NCBI RefSeq assembly: GCF_018417535.1
Contig: NZ_CP070979.1
Coordinates: forward strand, 744,001-808,000
Direction: 5' to 3'
Source of the DNA: Burkholderia pyrrocinia
GTDB lineage: Bacteria; Pseudomonadota; Gammaproteobacteria; Burkholderiales; Burkholderiaceae
Length of the DNA stretch: 64,000 bases
Shown here: piece by piece, positions 29,814-40,138 of the stretch
Numbering within the stretch: position 1 is the first letter of the stretch
How the letters are laid out: the number at the start of each line of letters is the position of its first letter
Program-made: the position numbers and the translations under genes
The notes under the pieces: generated by a model
Seen by the model: the letters and a program-made list of their open reading frames with translations, nothing else
What the model was told of the DNA's origin: nothing
Databases searched by the model: none

Positions 29814-30842
29814 TTACTGGCTCGCCAGCTGCGCCTGGGTATAGAAGCCGTCCTTCACGACGATGTCGACGTTGCGCCTGGTCAACAGCGTCGGCTGCAG
29901 CAGCACCGTGTCGACCTTCTTCTTGCCGTTGTCGTATTGCGCGTTGAAGGCGGGCTTCGCGCCCTTCGCGAGATCCACCGCAAGCTTCGCCGCTTCGCTC
30001 GCGATCAGCTTGAGCGGCTTGTAGACGGTCATCGTCTGCGTGCCGGCGATCACGCGCTTGACCGCCGCGAGGTCCGCATCCTGCCCGGATACCGGCACCT
30101 TGCCGGCCAGATGCTGCGCGGCGAGCGCCTGGATCGCGCCGCCCGCGGTGCCGTCGTTCGACGCGACGATCGCGTCGATCCGGTTGTTGTTCGCGGTCAG
30201 CGCATCCTCGACGATCCGCAGCGCGGTCGACGCGCTCCACTCGGGCACCCACTGCTGGCCGACGACCTTGATGTCGCCGCGATCGATCGCCGGCTTCAGC
30301 ACCTTCAGTTGTCCTTCGCGCAGCATCTTCGCATTGTTGTCGGTCGGCGCGCCGCCGAGCAGGAAATAGTTGCCCTTCGGCTTCGCATCGTAGACGCCCT
30401 GCGCCTGCAGCTCGCCCACCTTCTGGTTGTCGAACGAGATATACGCATCGACGTCGGCGTCGAGGATCAGCCGGTCGTACGACACCACCTTGATGCCCGC
30501 CTTGCGCGCTTCGGCGACGACGTTGCCGAGCGTCTTCGAATTGAACGGCACGATCACGATCACGTCCACGCCGCGCGAGATCAGGTTCTCGATCTGCGAG
30601 ATCTGCCGCGCCTCGCTCGCGTCCGCGGACTGCACGGACACTTTCGCGCCGAGTTGCGTGGCGGCGGCCACGAAATAGTCGCGGTCGCGCGACCAGCGCT
30701 CGACGCGCAGGTCGTCGATGCAGAAGCCGATCTCCGGCTTGTCCTTGCTCGCATGCGCGAGCGGCGCGCCAAGCGCGAGGGCCGCCAACGCAGCGGCGCC
30801 TGCCAGCGCACTCAATACGGTACGACGCGTTACGGATTGCAT
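29814..30842 (-). CDS. xylF: D-xylose-binding periplasmic protein
   Basis: 342 residues with a Tat-like/Sec signal (MQSVTRRTVLSALAGAAAL, cleavage near AHA-SKD) and the periplasmic sugar-binding fold: IGFCIDDLRVERW, NLISRGVDVIVIVPFN, YDRLI, ASNDGTAGGAIQAL and VSGQDADLAAVKRVIAGTQ. These match the XylF subfamily closely. GGAGTGGAG precedes the ATG. It captures xylose in the periplasm for XylGH. Confidence 0.95.
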   Translation of the reverse strand: MQSVTRRTVLSALAGAAALAALALGAPLAHASKDKPEIGFCIDDLRVERWSRDRDYFVAAATQLGAKVSVQSADASEARQISQIENLISRGVDVIVIVPFNSKTLGNVVAEARKAGIKVVSYDRLILDADVDAYISFDNQKVGELQAQGVYDAKPKGNYFLLGGAPTDNNAKMLREGQLKVLKPAIDRGDIKVVGQQWVPEWSASTALRIVEDALTANNNRIDAIVASNDGTAGGAIQALAAQHLAGKVPVSGQDADLAAVKRVIAGTQTMTVYKPLKLIASEAAKLAVDLAKGAKPAFNAQYDNGKKKVDTVLLQPTLLTRRNVDIVVKDGFYTQAQLASQ

Positions 30843-30881
30843 GTCTCCACTCCTCTCTTTATTGGACAACCCCACGAACGC

Positions 30882-30908
30882 CGGGCGGCCGCCGAAGCAC
30901 GCCGCCCG
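30882..30908 (-). other. Intercistronic hairpin between xylB and xylF
   Basis: CGGGCGGC (30882-30889) pairs with GCCGCCCG (30901-30908) in the 85-base gap after the xylB stop. There is no T tract. Such a hairpin could stabilise the upstream mRNA end or tune expression of the binding protein relative to the enzymes. Confidence 0.4.
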
Positions 30909-30927
30909 TCGTCCTGCCAGTACACGG

Positions 30928-32427
30928 CTACGCGTCATGCGCGGCATGACCCGCGCCAGCCGCAAACACCGGTTCGAGCGCGCGATACAGCGCGCGAAAC
31001 GTCGGCCGCCGCGCGTCGCGATACCACGCGTGGCGCGCCATGTCGGGCTCGCGCACGGCCACCACCGGCAGCTGCGGGCACACCGCGTCGAGCGGCGCAT
31101 CCGGTTCGAGCGCGAGATGCGCGAGCCGCGCGGCGCCGAGCGCCGGGCCGACTTCGCCACCCGCACGCAATGTCAGCGCGCGACCGCTGAGATCCGCGAG
31201 CATCTGTGTCCAGTACGCGCTGCGCGAGCCGCCGCCGATGACCGTGATGCCGTCGGGCGCGAGCCCGGCCGCATGGAGCGCGTCGATCCCGTCGAGCAGC
31301 GCGAAGCCGACGCCTTCGAGCGTCGCGTTCGCGAGATCGGCGCGCTGCGTGTCGGGCGTCAGCCCGTAAAACACGCCCTTCGCGTTCACGTCGTTGTGCG
31401 GCGTGCGCTCGCCGCTCAGATAAGGCAGGAACCACGGGCGATCCGCGCGCGCGTTCGTCTCGGCGTCGGCGAGCAGCGCGGCAACGCCGTCGTAGCCGGC
31501 CAGTTGCGCGGTGAAATCGACGCAGCCGGCCGCATTCAGCATCACCGACATCAGGTGCCAGGTGCGCGGTAACGCATGACAGAAGCTGTGGACCGCCGAT
31601 TCCGGATTCGCGCGAAAACCGTCCGACACCGCGAAATAAACGCCCGACGTGCCGAGCGACAGCAGCGCATCGCCGGGCCGCACGATGCCGACGCCGACCG
31701 CACCGGCCGCGTTGTCGCCACCACCCGCGACGACCGGGATCTCGCGCAGCCCCAGCGCGCGCGCGACTGCCGGCAGCAGCGTGCCGGTGATGCGGTTGCC
31801 CTCGAACACGGCGGGCACCTGCGCGCGCGACAGCCCGCACGCGGCAAGCAGCGTGTCGTCGTAGTCGCGCTTCTCGACATCGAGCCACAGCGTGCCGGCG
31901 GCATCCGACGGATCGGTCGCGAACACGCCGGTCAGCCGGTAGCGCAGATAATCCTTCGGCAACAGCACGTGTGCGATCCGCGCGAACACGTCCGGCTCGT
32001 GCCGGCGCACCCACAGCAGCTTCGGCGCGGTGAAGCCCGGCATCGCAAGGTTGCCGGCGACGGCGCGCAGCGCGGGCGCCAGCCGCCCGAGTTCCGCGCA
32101 CTCGGCATCCGCGCGACCGTCGTTCCACAGGATCGCGGGACGCAGCACGTCGCCGTGCGCATCGAGCAGCGTCGCGCCGTGCATCTGCCCGGTCAGGCCG
32201 AGCGCGCCGATGTCATGCGGATCGACGCCGGCCGCGCGCGCATCCGCAACGAGCTCGGCAAGCGCGCCGCATGCCGCGTCCCACCAGTCGCGCGGCGCCT
32301 GTTCGGACCAGCGCGGCCGCGGCCGACTCACCGACAGCGGCCGGCTCGCGCTGGCCCGCACCGCACCGTCGCGGTCGAGCAGCACGGCCTTCACGCCCGA
32401 CGTGCCAAGATCGAGTCCGATGACCAT
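30928..32427 (-). CDS. xylB: Xylulokinase
   Basis: 499 residues of the FGGY kinase family: GLDLGTSGVKAVLLDRDG at the start, LTGQMHGATLLD, and the C-terminal ATP-binding GGGSRSAYWTQMLADLSG. The length equals classic XylB. It phosphorylates D-xylulose to xylulose 5-phosphate for the pentose phosphate pathway. It begins four bases after the xylA stop, so the two are coupled. Confidence 0.95.
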   Translation of the reverse strand: MVIGLDLGTSGVKAVLLDRDGAVRASASRPLSVSRPRPRWSEQAPRDWWDAACGALAELVADARAAGVDPHDIGALGLTGQMHGATLLDAHGDVLRPAILWNDGRADAECAELGRLAPALRAVAGNLAMPGFTAPKLLWVRRHEPDVFARIAHVLLPKDYLRYRLTGVFATDPSDAAGTLWLDVEKRDYDDTLLAACGLSRAQVPAVFEGNRITGTLLPAVARALGLREIPVVAGGGDNAAGAVGVGIVRPGDALLSLGTSGVYFAVSDGFRANPESAVHSFCHALPRTWHLMSVMLNAAGCVDFTAQLAGYDGVAALLADAETNARADRPWFLPYLSGERTPHNDVNAKGVFYGLTPDTQRADLANATLEGVGFALLDGIDALHAAGLAPDGITVIGGGSRSAYWTQMLADLSGRALTLRAGGEVGPALGAARLAHLALEPDAPLDAVCPQLPVVAVREPDMARHAWYRDARRPTFRALYRALEPVFAAGAGHAAHDA

Positions 32428-32431
32428 GGTG

Positions 32432-33754
32432 TCAGCGCAGCCCGTAGATCGCCTGGTTCACGATGTTCTCGAGCCGTTCCTGCGCGCCGCTCGCATGCTG
32501 CGGGTTCACGCCGCGCGCGAGCGCGTCGGCGGCGAGCGACTCCAGCGTGTAGCCGCCCGCCAGGATCTCGCGGCCGAAAGCGCTGTCCCACTGCGCGTAG
32601 CGCTGCCGGCGCAGCGCGTCGAGCCGGTCGTTCCCGACCAGCACGGCCGCGCGCTCGAGCGCAAGCGCGAGCACGTCGATCGCGCCGACATGGCCGTAGA
32701 ACAGGTCTTCCGGATCGACGCTCTGGCGCCGCACCTTCGCATCGAAGTTCATGCCGCCGGTGGTAAAACCGCCATGCCGCAGGATCTCGTAGAACGCGAG
32801 CGTCAGTTCCTCGACGCTGTTCGGGAACTGGTCGGTGTCCCAGCCGTTCTGCGGATCGCCGCGATTCGCATCGACGCTGCCGAACACGCCGAGCGCGAAC
32901 GCGTTCGCGATCTCGTGATGGAACGAATGGCCGGCGAGCGTCGCGTGGTTAGCCTCGATATTCACGCGGATTTCGTTCTGCAATCCGTATTGCGTGAGGA
33001 AGCCGTGTACGGTCGCAACGTCGTAGTCGTACTGGTGCTTGGTCGGCTCCTGCGGCTTGGGCTCGATCAGCAGCGCCCCTTTGAAGCCGATCCGGTGCTT
33101 GTGCTCGACGACCATCGACAGGAAGCGGGCGAACTGCTCGCGCTCGCGCACGAGATCGGTATTGAGCAGCGTCTCGTACCCTTCGCGGCCGCCCCACAGC
33201 ACGTAGTTCTCGCCGCCGAGCCGATGCGTCGCGTCGAGCGCATGGCGCACCTGGGTGGCGGCCCACGCGAACACGTCGGGGTTCGGGTTGGTCGCCGCGC
33301 CCGCCGCGAAGCGCGGATGCGAGAACAGGTTCGCGGTGCCCCACAGCAGCCGGACGCCCGTCGCCTGCTGACGCTCGCCCAGGTAGTCGGTCATCCGCGC
33401 GAAGTTCTCGGTGTACTCGTGCAGGCTGTCGCCCTCCGGCGAGACGTCGGTGTCGTGAAACGTGTAGAACGGCGTGCCGAGCTTCGTGAAGAACTCGAAT
33501 GCCGCATCCGCCTTCTGGCGCGCGCGCTCTAACGGGTCGCCCGGCTGTTGCCATGGCCGCCGGAACGCGCCCTGGCCGAAGATGTCGTGGCCGGGCCACA
33601 CGAACGTGTGCCAGTAGCAGACCGCGATCCGCAGGTGCTCCTCGAGCGTCTTGCCGAGCACCCGCTTCGTGCGGTCGTAATACCGGTATGCAAGCGGGTT
33701 GTCCGATTGCGGACCTTCGTAGCGAATCGCGGGAATATGTTCGAAATACGACAT
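32432..33754 (-). CDS. xylA: Xylose isomerase
   Basis: 440 residues, the same length as the E. coli enzyme. Key segments are [14 protein letters not shown] near 45, [45 protein letters not shown] and [20 protein letters not shown], which supply the metal-binding Glu, His and Asp residues. It converts D-xylose to D-xylulose. First gene of the xylABFGH operon, divergent from xylR. Confidence 0.98.
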   Translation of the reverse strand: MSYFEHIPAIRYEGPQSDNPLAYRYYDRTKRVLGKTLEEHLRIAVCYWHTFVWPGHDIFGQGAFRRPWQQPGDPLERARQKADAAFEFFTKLGTPFYTFHDTDVSPEGDSLHEYTENFARMTDYLGERQQATGVRLLWGTANLFSHPRFAAGAATNPNPDVFAWAATQVRHALDATHRLGGENYVLWGGREGYETLLNTDLVREREQFARFLSMVVEHKHRIGFKGALLIEPKPQEPTKHQYDYDVATVHGFLTQYGLQNEIRVNIEANHATLAGHSFHHEIANAFALGVFGSVDANRGDPQNGWDTDQFPNSVEELTLAFYEILRHGGFTTGGMNFDAKVRRQSVDPEDLFYGHVGAIDVLALALERAAVLVGNDRLDALRRQRYAQWDSAFGREILAGGYTLESLAADALARGVNPQHASGAQERLENIVNQAIYGLR

Positions 33755-33854
33755 GGCGTCTCCGTCCGGTTTCTTGTTGCGGTGCGGCGTGCATCGCGAT
33801 GGCGTGCGGGCCGAATTCGATCTGGCTGGATCGTGCCCGCGTGCCCCCGCGCCC

Positions 33855-33871
33855 GCAATTGCGAAATTGCG
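33855..33871. promoter_or_regulatory. Candidate XylR operator in the xylA-xylR gap
   Basis: GCAATTGCGAAATTGCG holds AATTGCG twice (33857-33863 and 33865-33871), in a 273-base divergent gap with an otherwise plain GC-rich sequence. It is placed about 100 bases before xylA. A direct repeat fits an AraC-type activator, but the link is only positional. Confidence 0.3.
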
Positions 33872-34027
33872 CAGCACCCTTAACGTTTCTTGCCAGCGCA
33901 CTGCGCACGGCACGCGTTCCGTCCTACAATCGCCGGACACCAGGCCAACCTGACAGCCGCGCGGCTCGGCCCGCGCGCCCGGAGACAACGGCGCGACGCC
34001 ACGTACGGCGCGCGCTTCGAGACCGAG

Positions 34028-35221
34028 ATGAACCGCGCCCGTTCCACCCAGACGCCGCACCGCATCGCGCTGCTGTTCAACGCCAACAAGGTCTACGACC
34101 GCGAGATCATCAGCGGCATCGGCCAGTACCTGCGCTCGACGCGCGTGGTCTGGGACCTGTTCCTCGAAGACGACTTCCGCTGCCGGCTCGCCGGCATCGA
34201 GCGCTTCGACGGCGACGGCATCATCGCGGACTTCGACGATCCGGCCGTCGCCGATGCACTCGCCGGCTCGCCGCTGCCGATCGTCGCGGTCGGATCGTCG
34301 TACGAGGATCCGGCGCAGTATCCGGACGATGTGCCGTATATCGCGACCGACAACGCAAAGCTCGTGTCGCTCGCGTACACGCACCTGATCGGCGCCGGGC
34401 TGCCGCACTTCGCGATGTACAGCCTGCCCGTCGCGCAAGAGAACCGCTGGGCGCAGCAGCGCGAACTCGCATTCGACCGGCTCGCGCGCGCGGACGGCGT
34501 CGATGCGGCGATCTACCGCGGGCTGTCGACGAGCGCGTCGGGGTGGAACCACGCGATCGAGCAGTTGATCGGCTGGCTGCATGCGCTGCCGAAGCCCGTC
34601 GGCGTCATTGCGGTGACCGACGCGCGCGCGCGGCACCTGCTGCAGGCGTGCCTGATCGCGGGCCTCGCGGTGCCGGAACAGGTCGCGATCATCGGCATCG
34701 ACAACGACCCGCTCACGCGCACGCTCACGCGCATTCCGCTGTCGTCCGTGATCCAGGGCACCGAGGAAATGGGCCGTACCGCCGCGCACCTGCTGCACCG
34801 GATGCTGCGCGGCGCGCGTTTTCCGGACCGGCGGATTCTCGTGCCGCCCGTCGGGATCAACGTGCTCGAATCGACCCGCCACCAGCCGCTCGCGAGTCCG
34901 TACGTGATGCACGCACGCCACTTCATTCGCCAGTACGCGTGCCAGGGCATCAAGACCGATCAGGTCGCCGACTACGTCGGCGTGTCGCGCTCGCTGCTCG
35001 AAGAGCACTTCCGGCGCGAACTGCAGCGCACCGTGCACCAGGAAATCCTGCGCCACAAGCTCGAAGCGGCGCAGGCGCTGCTCGCGGGCCGGCAGGCGTC
35101 GAGCGCCGAGGTCGCGATCCGCTGCGGGTTCACGTCGCTCCAGTACATGTACGCGGTGTTCCGGCGCGAGCTGGGCTGCACGCCGCGCGAATACCAGGAA
35201 CGCGCCGTCGCCGCGCACTGA
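34028..35221 (+). CDS. xylR: Xylose operon regulator (periplasmic-binding-like + AraC)
   Basis: 397 residues. The N-terminal LacI/periplasmic-binding-type sensor (about 15-275: [51 protein letters not shown]) is followed by an AraC helix-turn-helix domain at about 295-392 ([40 protein letters not shown]). This architecture and length match E. coli XylR, which activates xyl genes on binding xylose. Divergent from xylA. Confidence 0.95.
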   Translation: MNRARSTQTPHRIALLFNANKVYDREIISGIGQYLRSTRVVWDLFLEDDFRCRLAGIERFDGDGIIADFDDPAVADALAGSPLPIVAVGSSYEDPAQYPDDVPYIATDNAKLVSLAYTHLIGAGLPHFAMYSLPVAQENRWAQQRELAFDRLARADGVDAAIYRGLSTSASGWNHAIEQLIGWLHALPKPVGVIAVTDARARHLLQACLIAGLAVPEQVAIIGIDNDPLTRTLTRIPLSSVIQGTEEMGRTAAHLLHRMLRGARFPDRRILVPPVGINVLESTRHQPLASPYVMHARHFIRQYACQGIKTDQVADYVGVSRSLLEEHFRRELQRTVHQEILRHKLEAAQALLAGRQASSAEVAIRCGFTSLQYMYAVFRRELGCTPREYQERAVAAH

Positions 35222-35248
35222 AGCCCGCCGTTCACATCGAATCCGCCC

Positions 35249-36337
35249 ATGCACATCGATACCGATTCTCCCCGCCTGACACCCGGCGTCGCACGCGTGT
35301 CCTCCGAACCGTGGGGCACGCTGCCCGACGGCGACCCGGTGCGGCGCTACACGCTGCGCAACGCGCACGGGATGCGCGTCGTCGTCAGCGACCTCGGCGC
35401 GACCGTCGTGTCGTGGCTCGCGCCCGACCGCACCGGACGCTTCGCCGATATCGTGCTCGCGCACGACACGCCCGCCGAGTATGTCGAATCGGGCGCCTAC
35501 CTCGGCGCGACGATCGGCCGCTGGGCGAACCGGATCGCCGGCGCGCGCTTCACGCTCGACGGTATCGACTACCTGCTCGATCGCAACGAGAACGGCAATC
35601 TGCTGCACGGCGGCGCGAGCGGCTTCCACCGCCAGCGCTGGGCAGTCGTCGACGACTGCGGCGGGCTGACGCTGCGGCTCGATTCGCCCGAAGGCGACGC
35701 GGGCTTTCCGGGCAACGTGAGCGTGCAGGTTCGCTACGCGCTCGACGACGACGGCACGCTGACGATCGACTACACCGGCGTCACCGACGCGCCCACGCCG
35801 CTCAACCTCACGAATCACGGCTACTTCAACCTCAGCGGCCGCGCGGGCAGCGACGTGCGCGGCCATGTGCTGAGCATCGACGCCGACGCGTTCCTCGAAG
35901 TCGACGACGCGCTGATCCCGACCGGCACCGCGGACGTGACCGGCACGGCCTTCGATTTTCGGCAGAGCGCGCCGCTCGGCGCGCGCCTCGACTGGCCGCA
36001 TGCGCAACTTGCAAGGGCGCGCGGCTTCGATCACTGCTTCGTGCTGCGCGACGGCGCATGCGCGGTCAGGCCCGTCGCACGCATCTACGATCCGGAAAGC
36101 GGCCGCGAGCTGGTCGTATCGACCGATCAGCGCGGCCTCCAGCTCTATACGGGCAACTATCTGGACGGCGTGCGCGTGAGCGGCGGCACGCATTGCGCGC
36201 GACACGCCGCGTTGTGCGTCGAAGCCGGCGGCTTTCCGGATCAGGTCAACATGGCCGACCTGCGCGACGATGTCATCCTGCATCCGGGCGCCGTCTATCG
36301 ACAGACCACGCTGTACCGGGTAGCCGTTCGCGCGTAA
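35249..36337 (+). CDS. galM: Aldose 1-epimerase (mutarotase)
   Basis: 362 residues. GalM features are [20 protein letters not shown], the catalytic His in [12 protein letters not shown], and the catalytic Glu in [11 protein letters not shown]. It interconverts alpha and beta anomers of sugars such as xylose, galactose or arabinose before isomerase or kinase action. It lies 27 bases after xylR on the same strand, and convergent to the second sugar ABC operon. Confidence 0.93.
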   Translation: MHIDTDSPRLTPGVARVSSEPWGTLPDGDPVRRYTLRNAHGMRVVVSDLGATVVSWLAPDRTGRFADIVLAHDTPAEYVESGAYLGATIGRWANRIAGARFTLDGIDYLLDRNENGNLLHGGASGFHRQRWAVVDDCGGLTLRLDSPEGDAGFPGNVSVQVRYALDDDGTLTIDYTGVTDAPTPLNLTNHGYFNLSGRAGSDVRGHVLSIDADAFLEVDDALIPTGTADVTGTAFDFRQSAPLGARLDWPHAQLARARGFDHCFVLRDGACAVRPVARIYDPESGRELVVSTDQRGLQLYTGNYLDGVRVSGGTHCARHAALCVEAGGFPDQVNMADLRDDVILHPGAVYRQTTLYRVAVRA

Positions 36338-36441
36338 CACGTGCGCCGGCCGCCTTCGACAGGCACCGGCGGCAAGCATCGGCCACGCCGCACGCCGCTG
36401 CGCGACGGCCCGTCACGGCGCGGTGTGCGTCGTGCGATCCA

Positions 36442-37530
36442 CTACACGCGCCGCATCGGCGATACGAGCGCCGCGTCCTCGCCAGGCTCGGCCGGCCGCG
36501 CGTGCGCGGTATCGCGCTTCGGCTGCTGCGCGCCTAGCCCCGTGCCGCCCGTGCGCCGCCGCGTTGCGTGCCGCTCGATGACCCGCTGCAGCACGCAGAA
36601 CACGCACAGCAGCGCGCCGATCACGATCCGCGTCCACCACGAACTCAACGTGCCGTCGAACGTGATCAACACCTGGATCGTGCCGAGGATGCCGACGCCG
36701 AACACCGAACCGATCACGTAGCCCACGCCGCCCGTGAGCAACGTGCCACCGATCACGGTCGCGGCGATCGCGTCGAGCTCCATCCCCTGCGCCTGCAGCC
36801 CGTAGCCCGACAGCACGTACAGCGTGAACACCACGCCGCCGAGCGCCGAGCACAGCCCGCTCAGCGCATAGACGCCGATCTTCGTGCGCGCCACCGGCAG
36901 CCCCATCAGCAGCGCCGAGCGCTCGTTGCCGCCGATCGCATAGACATTGCGGCCGAAACGCGTGAAATGCGCGACGTAGATCGCGACGGCCAGCGTCGCG
37001 AGTGCGATCAGCGCACCCGCGCTCAGCGTGCCGCCGCCGACCGGCACGCTGATGCCCGCGATCGCATGAAAGGTCGGCTCGTTGATCGTGATCGACTGCG
37101 TCGTGATCAGGAAGCACGCGCCGCGCGCGAGAAACATCCCCGCCAGCGTGACGATGAACGGCTGCAGCCGGAAGTAATGGATCAGCGCGCCCATCGCGGC
37201 GCCGTACAGCGCGCCGAACGCGAGCACGAGCGGCACGATCGCCCAGACGGGCCAGCGCAGCCGCTCGGCGCCGACCGCGCAGAAGATCGTCGTCAGCGCG
37301 ACGACCGAGCCGACCGACAGGTCGATGCCGCCCGACACGATCACGAACGTCATCCCGATCGCGACGATCAGCAGGAACGCGTTGTCGACAAGCAAGCCGG
37401 TGAGCACCTGCATCGAGAAAAAACCCGTGTACATCACGGATCCGAAGCCGAACAGCGCGGCGAACAGCACGATCGTCACGACGATCGGCAGTGTGCGCGG
37501 GTCGGCGAGCCGGCCAAGGAATCGGGTCAT
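36442..37530 (-). CDS. Sugar ABC transporter permease (YjfF-like)
   Basis: 362 residues with about ten TM helices, the motif SGGIDLSVGSVVALTTIF and LDAIAATVIGGTLLTGGVG. The sequence resembles YjfF, one half of the galactofuranose importer permease. Its ATG overlaps the previous gene's stop as ATGA. The last 35 residues are a polar tail (QQPKRDTAHARPAEPG). The sugar is not shown by sequence. Confidence 0.9.
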   Translation of the reverse strand: MTRFLGRLADPRTLPIVVTIVLFAALFGFGSVMYTGFFSMQVLTGLLVDNAFLLIVAIGMTFVIVSGGIDLSVGSVVALTTIFCAVGAERLRWPVWAIVPLVLAFGALYGAAMGALIHYFRLQPFIVTLAGMFLARGACFLITTQSITINEPTFHAIAGISVPVGGGTLSAGALIALATLAVAIYVAHFTRFGRNVYAIGGNERSALLMGLPVARTKIGVYALSGLCSALGGVVFTLYVLSGYGLQAQGMELDAIAATVIGGTLLTGGVGYVIGSVFGVGILGTIQVLITFDGTLSSWWTRIVIGALLCVFCVLQRVIERHATRRRTGGTGLGAQQPKRDTAHARPAEPGEDAALVSPMRRV

Positions 37531-38567
37531 CGGGGCGTTGCTCCGGAGGTGGCGCGCGAACGCGCAGAGGGCAGCAGCCGCGACGCGTGCCGGACCACAA
37601 GCGCACGCGCCGCGTCCGACTGGATCAGCGTCACGACGATCACGACGATCGCCTTGACGACGAGCGTCGCCTCCGGCGGCACGCCGATCGAATAGGTCGT
37701 GTAGGTGAGCGTCTGGATGATCAGCGCGCCGAGCACGGAGCCGGCCAGGCTGAAGCGGCCGCCGAGCAGCGACGTGCCGCCGAGCGTCACCGCGAGGATC
37801 GCGTCGAGTTCGAGCAGCAGCCCCGCGTTGTTGCCGTCGGCGCTGCGCAAGTTCGAGCTCGCGAGGATGCCGGCGATCGCCGACATCACGCCGGAACACA
37901 GATACACGCCGAACACGACCGCGCCCGAGCGCAGCCCGACGAGCCGCGTGGCGACCGGGTTCACGCCGATCGCGCGGATGAACAGCCCGAGCGCCGTGCG
38001 GTTCACCAGCAGCGCGACGGCAGCGATCACCGCGACCGCGATCCACACCGAACACGGCACGGTCGCCAGATAGCCGCCGCCGAGCGCGAGGTAGCCGGGC
38101 GCGCCGATCGGAATGATCTGGCCGCCCGTCAGCAACTGCGCGACGCCGCGGCCGGCCACCATCAGGATCAGCGTCGCGATGATCGGCTGCATCCCGACGA
38201 ACGCGACGAGCAGGCCGTTCCATGCGCCCGCCAGCAGTCCGACGCCGAGCGCGGCGGCCAGCGCCATGCCGACCCGAGAAGGGTCTGCATCGAGCACGAT
38301 CGCCGCGGCCGCGCCGGCGATCGCGACGATCGCGCCGACGGAAATGTCGATCCCGCGCGTCGCGATCACGAGCGTCATCCCGAGCGACACGATCACGAGC
38401 GGCGCCGCGCGGTTCAGGATGTCGATCGGCGCGCCGAACAGGTGGCCGTCGAGCAGCGCGATCGACAGGAAGCCCGGACGATGCGCGACGTCGAGCGCGA
38501 ACAGCAGCGCGAGCGTCAGCACCGGCCACGCAAGCGAATGACGAAACAGCGTGCGCAGCCGCGTCAT
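37527..38567 (-). CDS. Sugar ABC transporter permease (YtfT-like)
   Basis: 346 residues, multi-TM, with the motif TRGIDISVGAIVAIAGAAAA and LDAILAVTLGGTSLLGGRFS. It resembles YtfT and would pair with the downstream YjfF-like subunit as a heterodimeric channel. Both ends overlap neighbours by four bases (ATGA), showing a tightly coupled operon. Substrate inferred at best as a furanose or pentose sugar. Confidence 0.9.
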   Translation of the reverse strand: MTRLRTLFRHSLAWPVLTLALLFALDVAHRPGFLSIALLDGHLFGAPIDILNRAAPLVIVSLGMTLVIATRGIDISVGAIVAIAGAAAAIVLDADPSRVGMALAAALGVGLLAGAWNGLLVAFVGMQPIIATLILMVAGRGVAQLLTGGQIIPIGAPGYLALGGGYLATVPCSVWIAVAVIAAVALLVNRTALGLFIRAIGVNPVATRLVGLRSGAVVFGVYLCSGVMSAIAGILASSNLRSADGNNAGLLLELDAILAVTLGGTSLLGGRFSLAGSVLGALIIQTLTYTTYSIGVPPEATLVVKAIVVIVVTLIQSDAARALVVRHASRLLPSARSRATSGATPR

Positions 38568-40078
38568 GACTGGCCTCCCGCGATCAGCCGGTAAACCTGC
38601 TCCTCGGACGCGTCGGCACCGGTCAGCTCGGCGACCTTGCGCCGGTCGCGCAGCACCGCGATCCGGTGGCTCACGCGCACGACCTCGCCGATCTCCGACG
38701 AGATGAACAGGATCGCGAGCCCGGTCGCGCACAGCGCGAGCACGCGCTCCATGATGTCGAACTTCGCGGCGACGTCGATGCCGCGCGTCGGCTCGTCGAG
38801 GATCAGCAGCTTCGGGTCCGTCGCGAGCCAGCGCGCGAGCAGCACCTTCTGCTGGTTGCCGCCCGACAGCAGGCCGATCGGCTGCTCCGCGTCGCGCGCC
38901 TTGACGCCGAGCCGCGCGATATACGTGTCGGCGATCTCGCGCTGGCGCGCCCGCCCGATCAGCCGCCACCAGCCGCGCCGCGCCTGCAGCGCGAGGATGA
39001 TGTTCTCGCGGATCGACAGCGCGGCGACGATGCCCTCCTTCTTGCGGTCCTCCGGGCAATACGCGATCCCGTGCCGGACCGCGTCGTGCGGCGACGCCAG
39101 CCGCTTGCGCGTGCCGTCAATCTCGATCGCACCGGTGTCCGGGCGCTCCGCCGCGAACGCGAGCTGCGCCGTTTCGGTGCGCCCCGAGCCGAGCAGCCCG
39201 GCCAGCCCGACGATTTCGCCAGGCCGCACGTCGAGATCGAGCGCACCCATCATCCCGCGCCGGCCGACCTGCTGCATCGACAGGAACGGCGCGGCAGTGC
39301 CGGCGGTGCGCTCGACCGCGGCGGCACCCGCCTGCAGCGTGTCGGACATCCGTTCGCGGCCGGTCATCTTCGCGACCAGCGCGTCGACCGGCAGGTCGCG
39401 CGCCAGGTACTCGCCTTCGCGCTCGCCGTTGCGCATCACGGTGATCCGGTCGGACACCGCATAGGTCTGTTCAAGGAAGTGCGTGACGAACAGGATCGCG
39501 ATGCCCGACGCCTTCAGCCGGCGCAGCACGTCGAACAGCCGCGCGACCTCGCCGTCGTCGAGGCTCGACGTCGGCTCGTCGAGAATCAGCACGCGCGCAT
39601 CGACGGAAACGGCGCGCGCGATCGCGACCATCTGCTGCACGGCGATCGGATACGCGTCGAGCGAACGCGTGACGTCGAGCGCAAGGTCGAGTTCGGCCAG
39701 CGCCGCGCGTGCCCGCGCATGGATCGCGTTCCAGTCGATCGCGCCGCGCCGCATCGGCTGCCGGCCCGCGAAGATGTTCTCGGCGACCGACAGGTTCGCG
39801 CACAGGTTCACTTCCTGGTAAAGCGTCTGGATCCCGGCCGCCTCGGCCTCGCGCGGCGCGGCGAAACGCACGGGCTTGCCGCCGACGCGAATCTCGCCCG
39901 CATCGTGCGCATGCACGCCGGTGAGCACGTTGATCAGCGTCGACTTGCCCGCGCCGTTCTGGCCCATCAGCGCATGGATCTCGCCCGGAAACAGCCGGAA
40001 GCTCACGCGCTGCAGCGCGCTGACGCCCGGAAACGCCTTGTCGATGCCGATCATCTCGACCACCGGCGGACTCGTCAT
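38564..40078 (-). CDS. Sugar ABC transporter ATP-binding protein (YtfR-like, two cassettes)
   Basis: 504 residues. The first cassette has [14 protein letters not shown] and [11 protein letters not shown]; the second has a degenerate loop GLLGSGRTET, the signature [15 protein letters not shown], and [11 protein letters not shown]. This is the RbsA/YtfR-type fused ATPase of monosaccharide importers. It is followed by its two permeases with four-base overlaps. Confidence 0.94.
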   Translation of the reverse strand: MTSPPVVEMIGIDKAFPGVSALQRVSFRLFPGEIHALMGQNGAGKSTLINVLTGVHAHDAGEIRVGGKPVRFAAPREAEAAGIQTLYQEVNLCANLSVAENIFAGRQPMRRGAIDWNAIHARARAALAELDLALDVTRSLDAYPIAVQQMVAIARAVSVDARVLILDEPTSSLDDGEVARLFDVLRRLKASGIAILFVTHFLEQTYAVSDRITVMRNGEREGEYLARDLPVDALVAKMTGRERMSDTLQAGAAAVERTAGTAAPFLSMQQVGRRGMMGALDLDVRPGEIVGLAGLLGSGRTETAQLAFAAERPDTGAIEIDGTRKRLASPHDAVRHGIAYCPEDRKKEGIVAALSIRENIILALQARRGWWRLIGRARQREIADTYIARLGVKARDAEQPIGLLSGGNQQKVLLARWLATDPKLLILDEPTRGIDVAAKFDIMERVLALCATGLAILFISSEIGEVVRVSHRIAVLRDRRKVAELTGADASEEQVYRLIAGGQS

Positions 40079-40138
40079 GAACCCTCCCTCGAAGCGGTTG
40101 CCGGACGACGGCGTGCCACGCCGCCGCCCGCGCGGACC

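Noticed and set aside
28131..31190. Long plus-strand frame opposite xylFGH
   Set aside because: Antisense shadow; ABC and binding-protein motifs lie on the minus strand.
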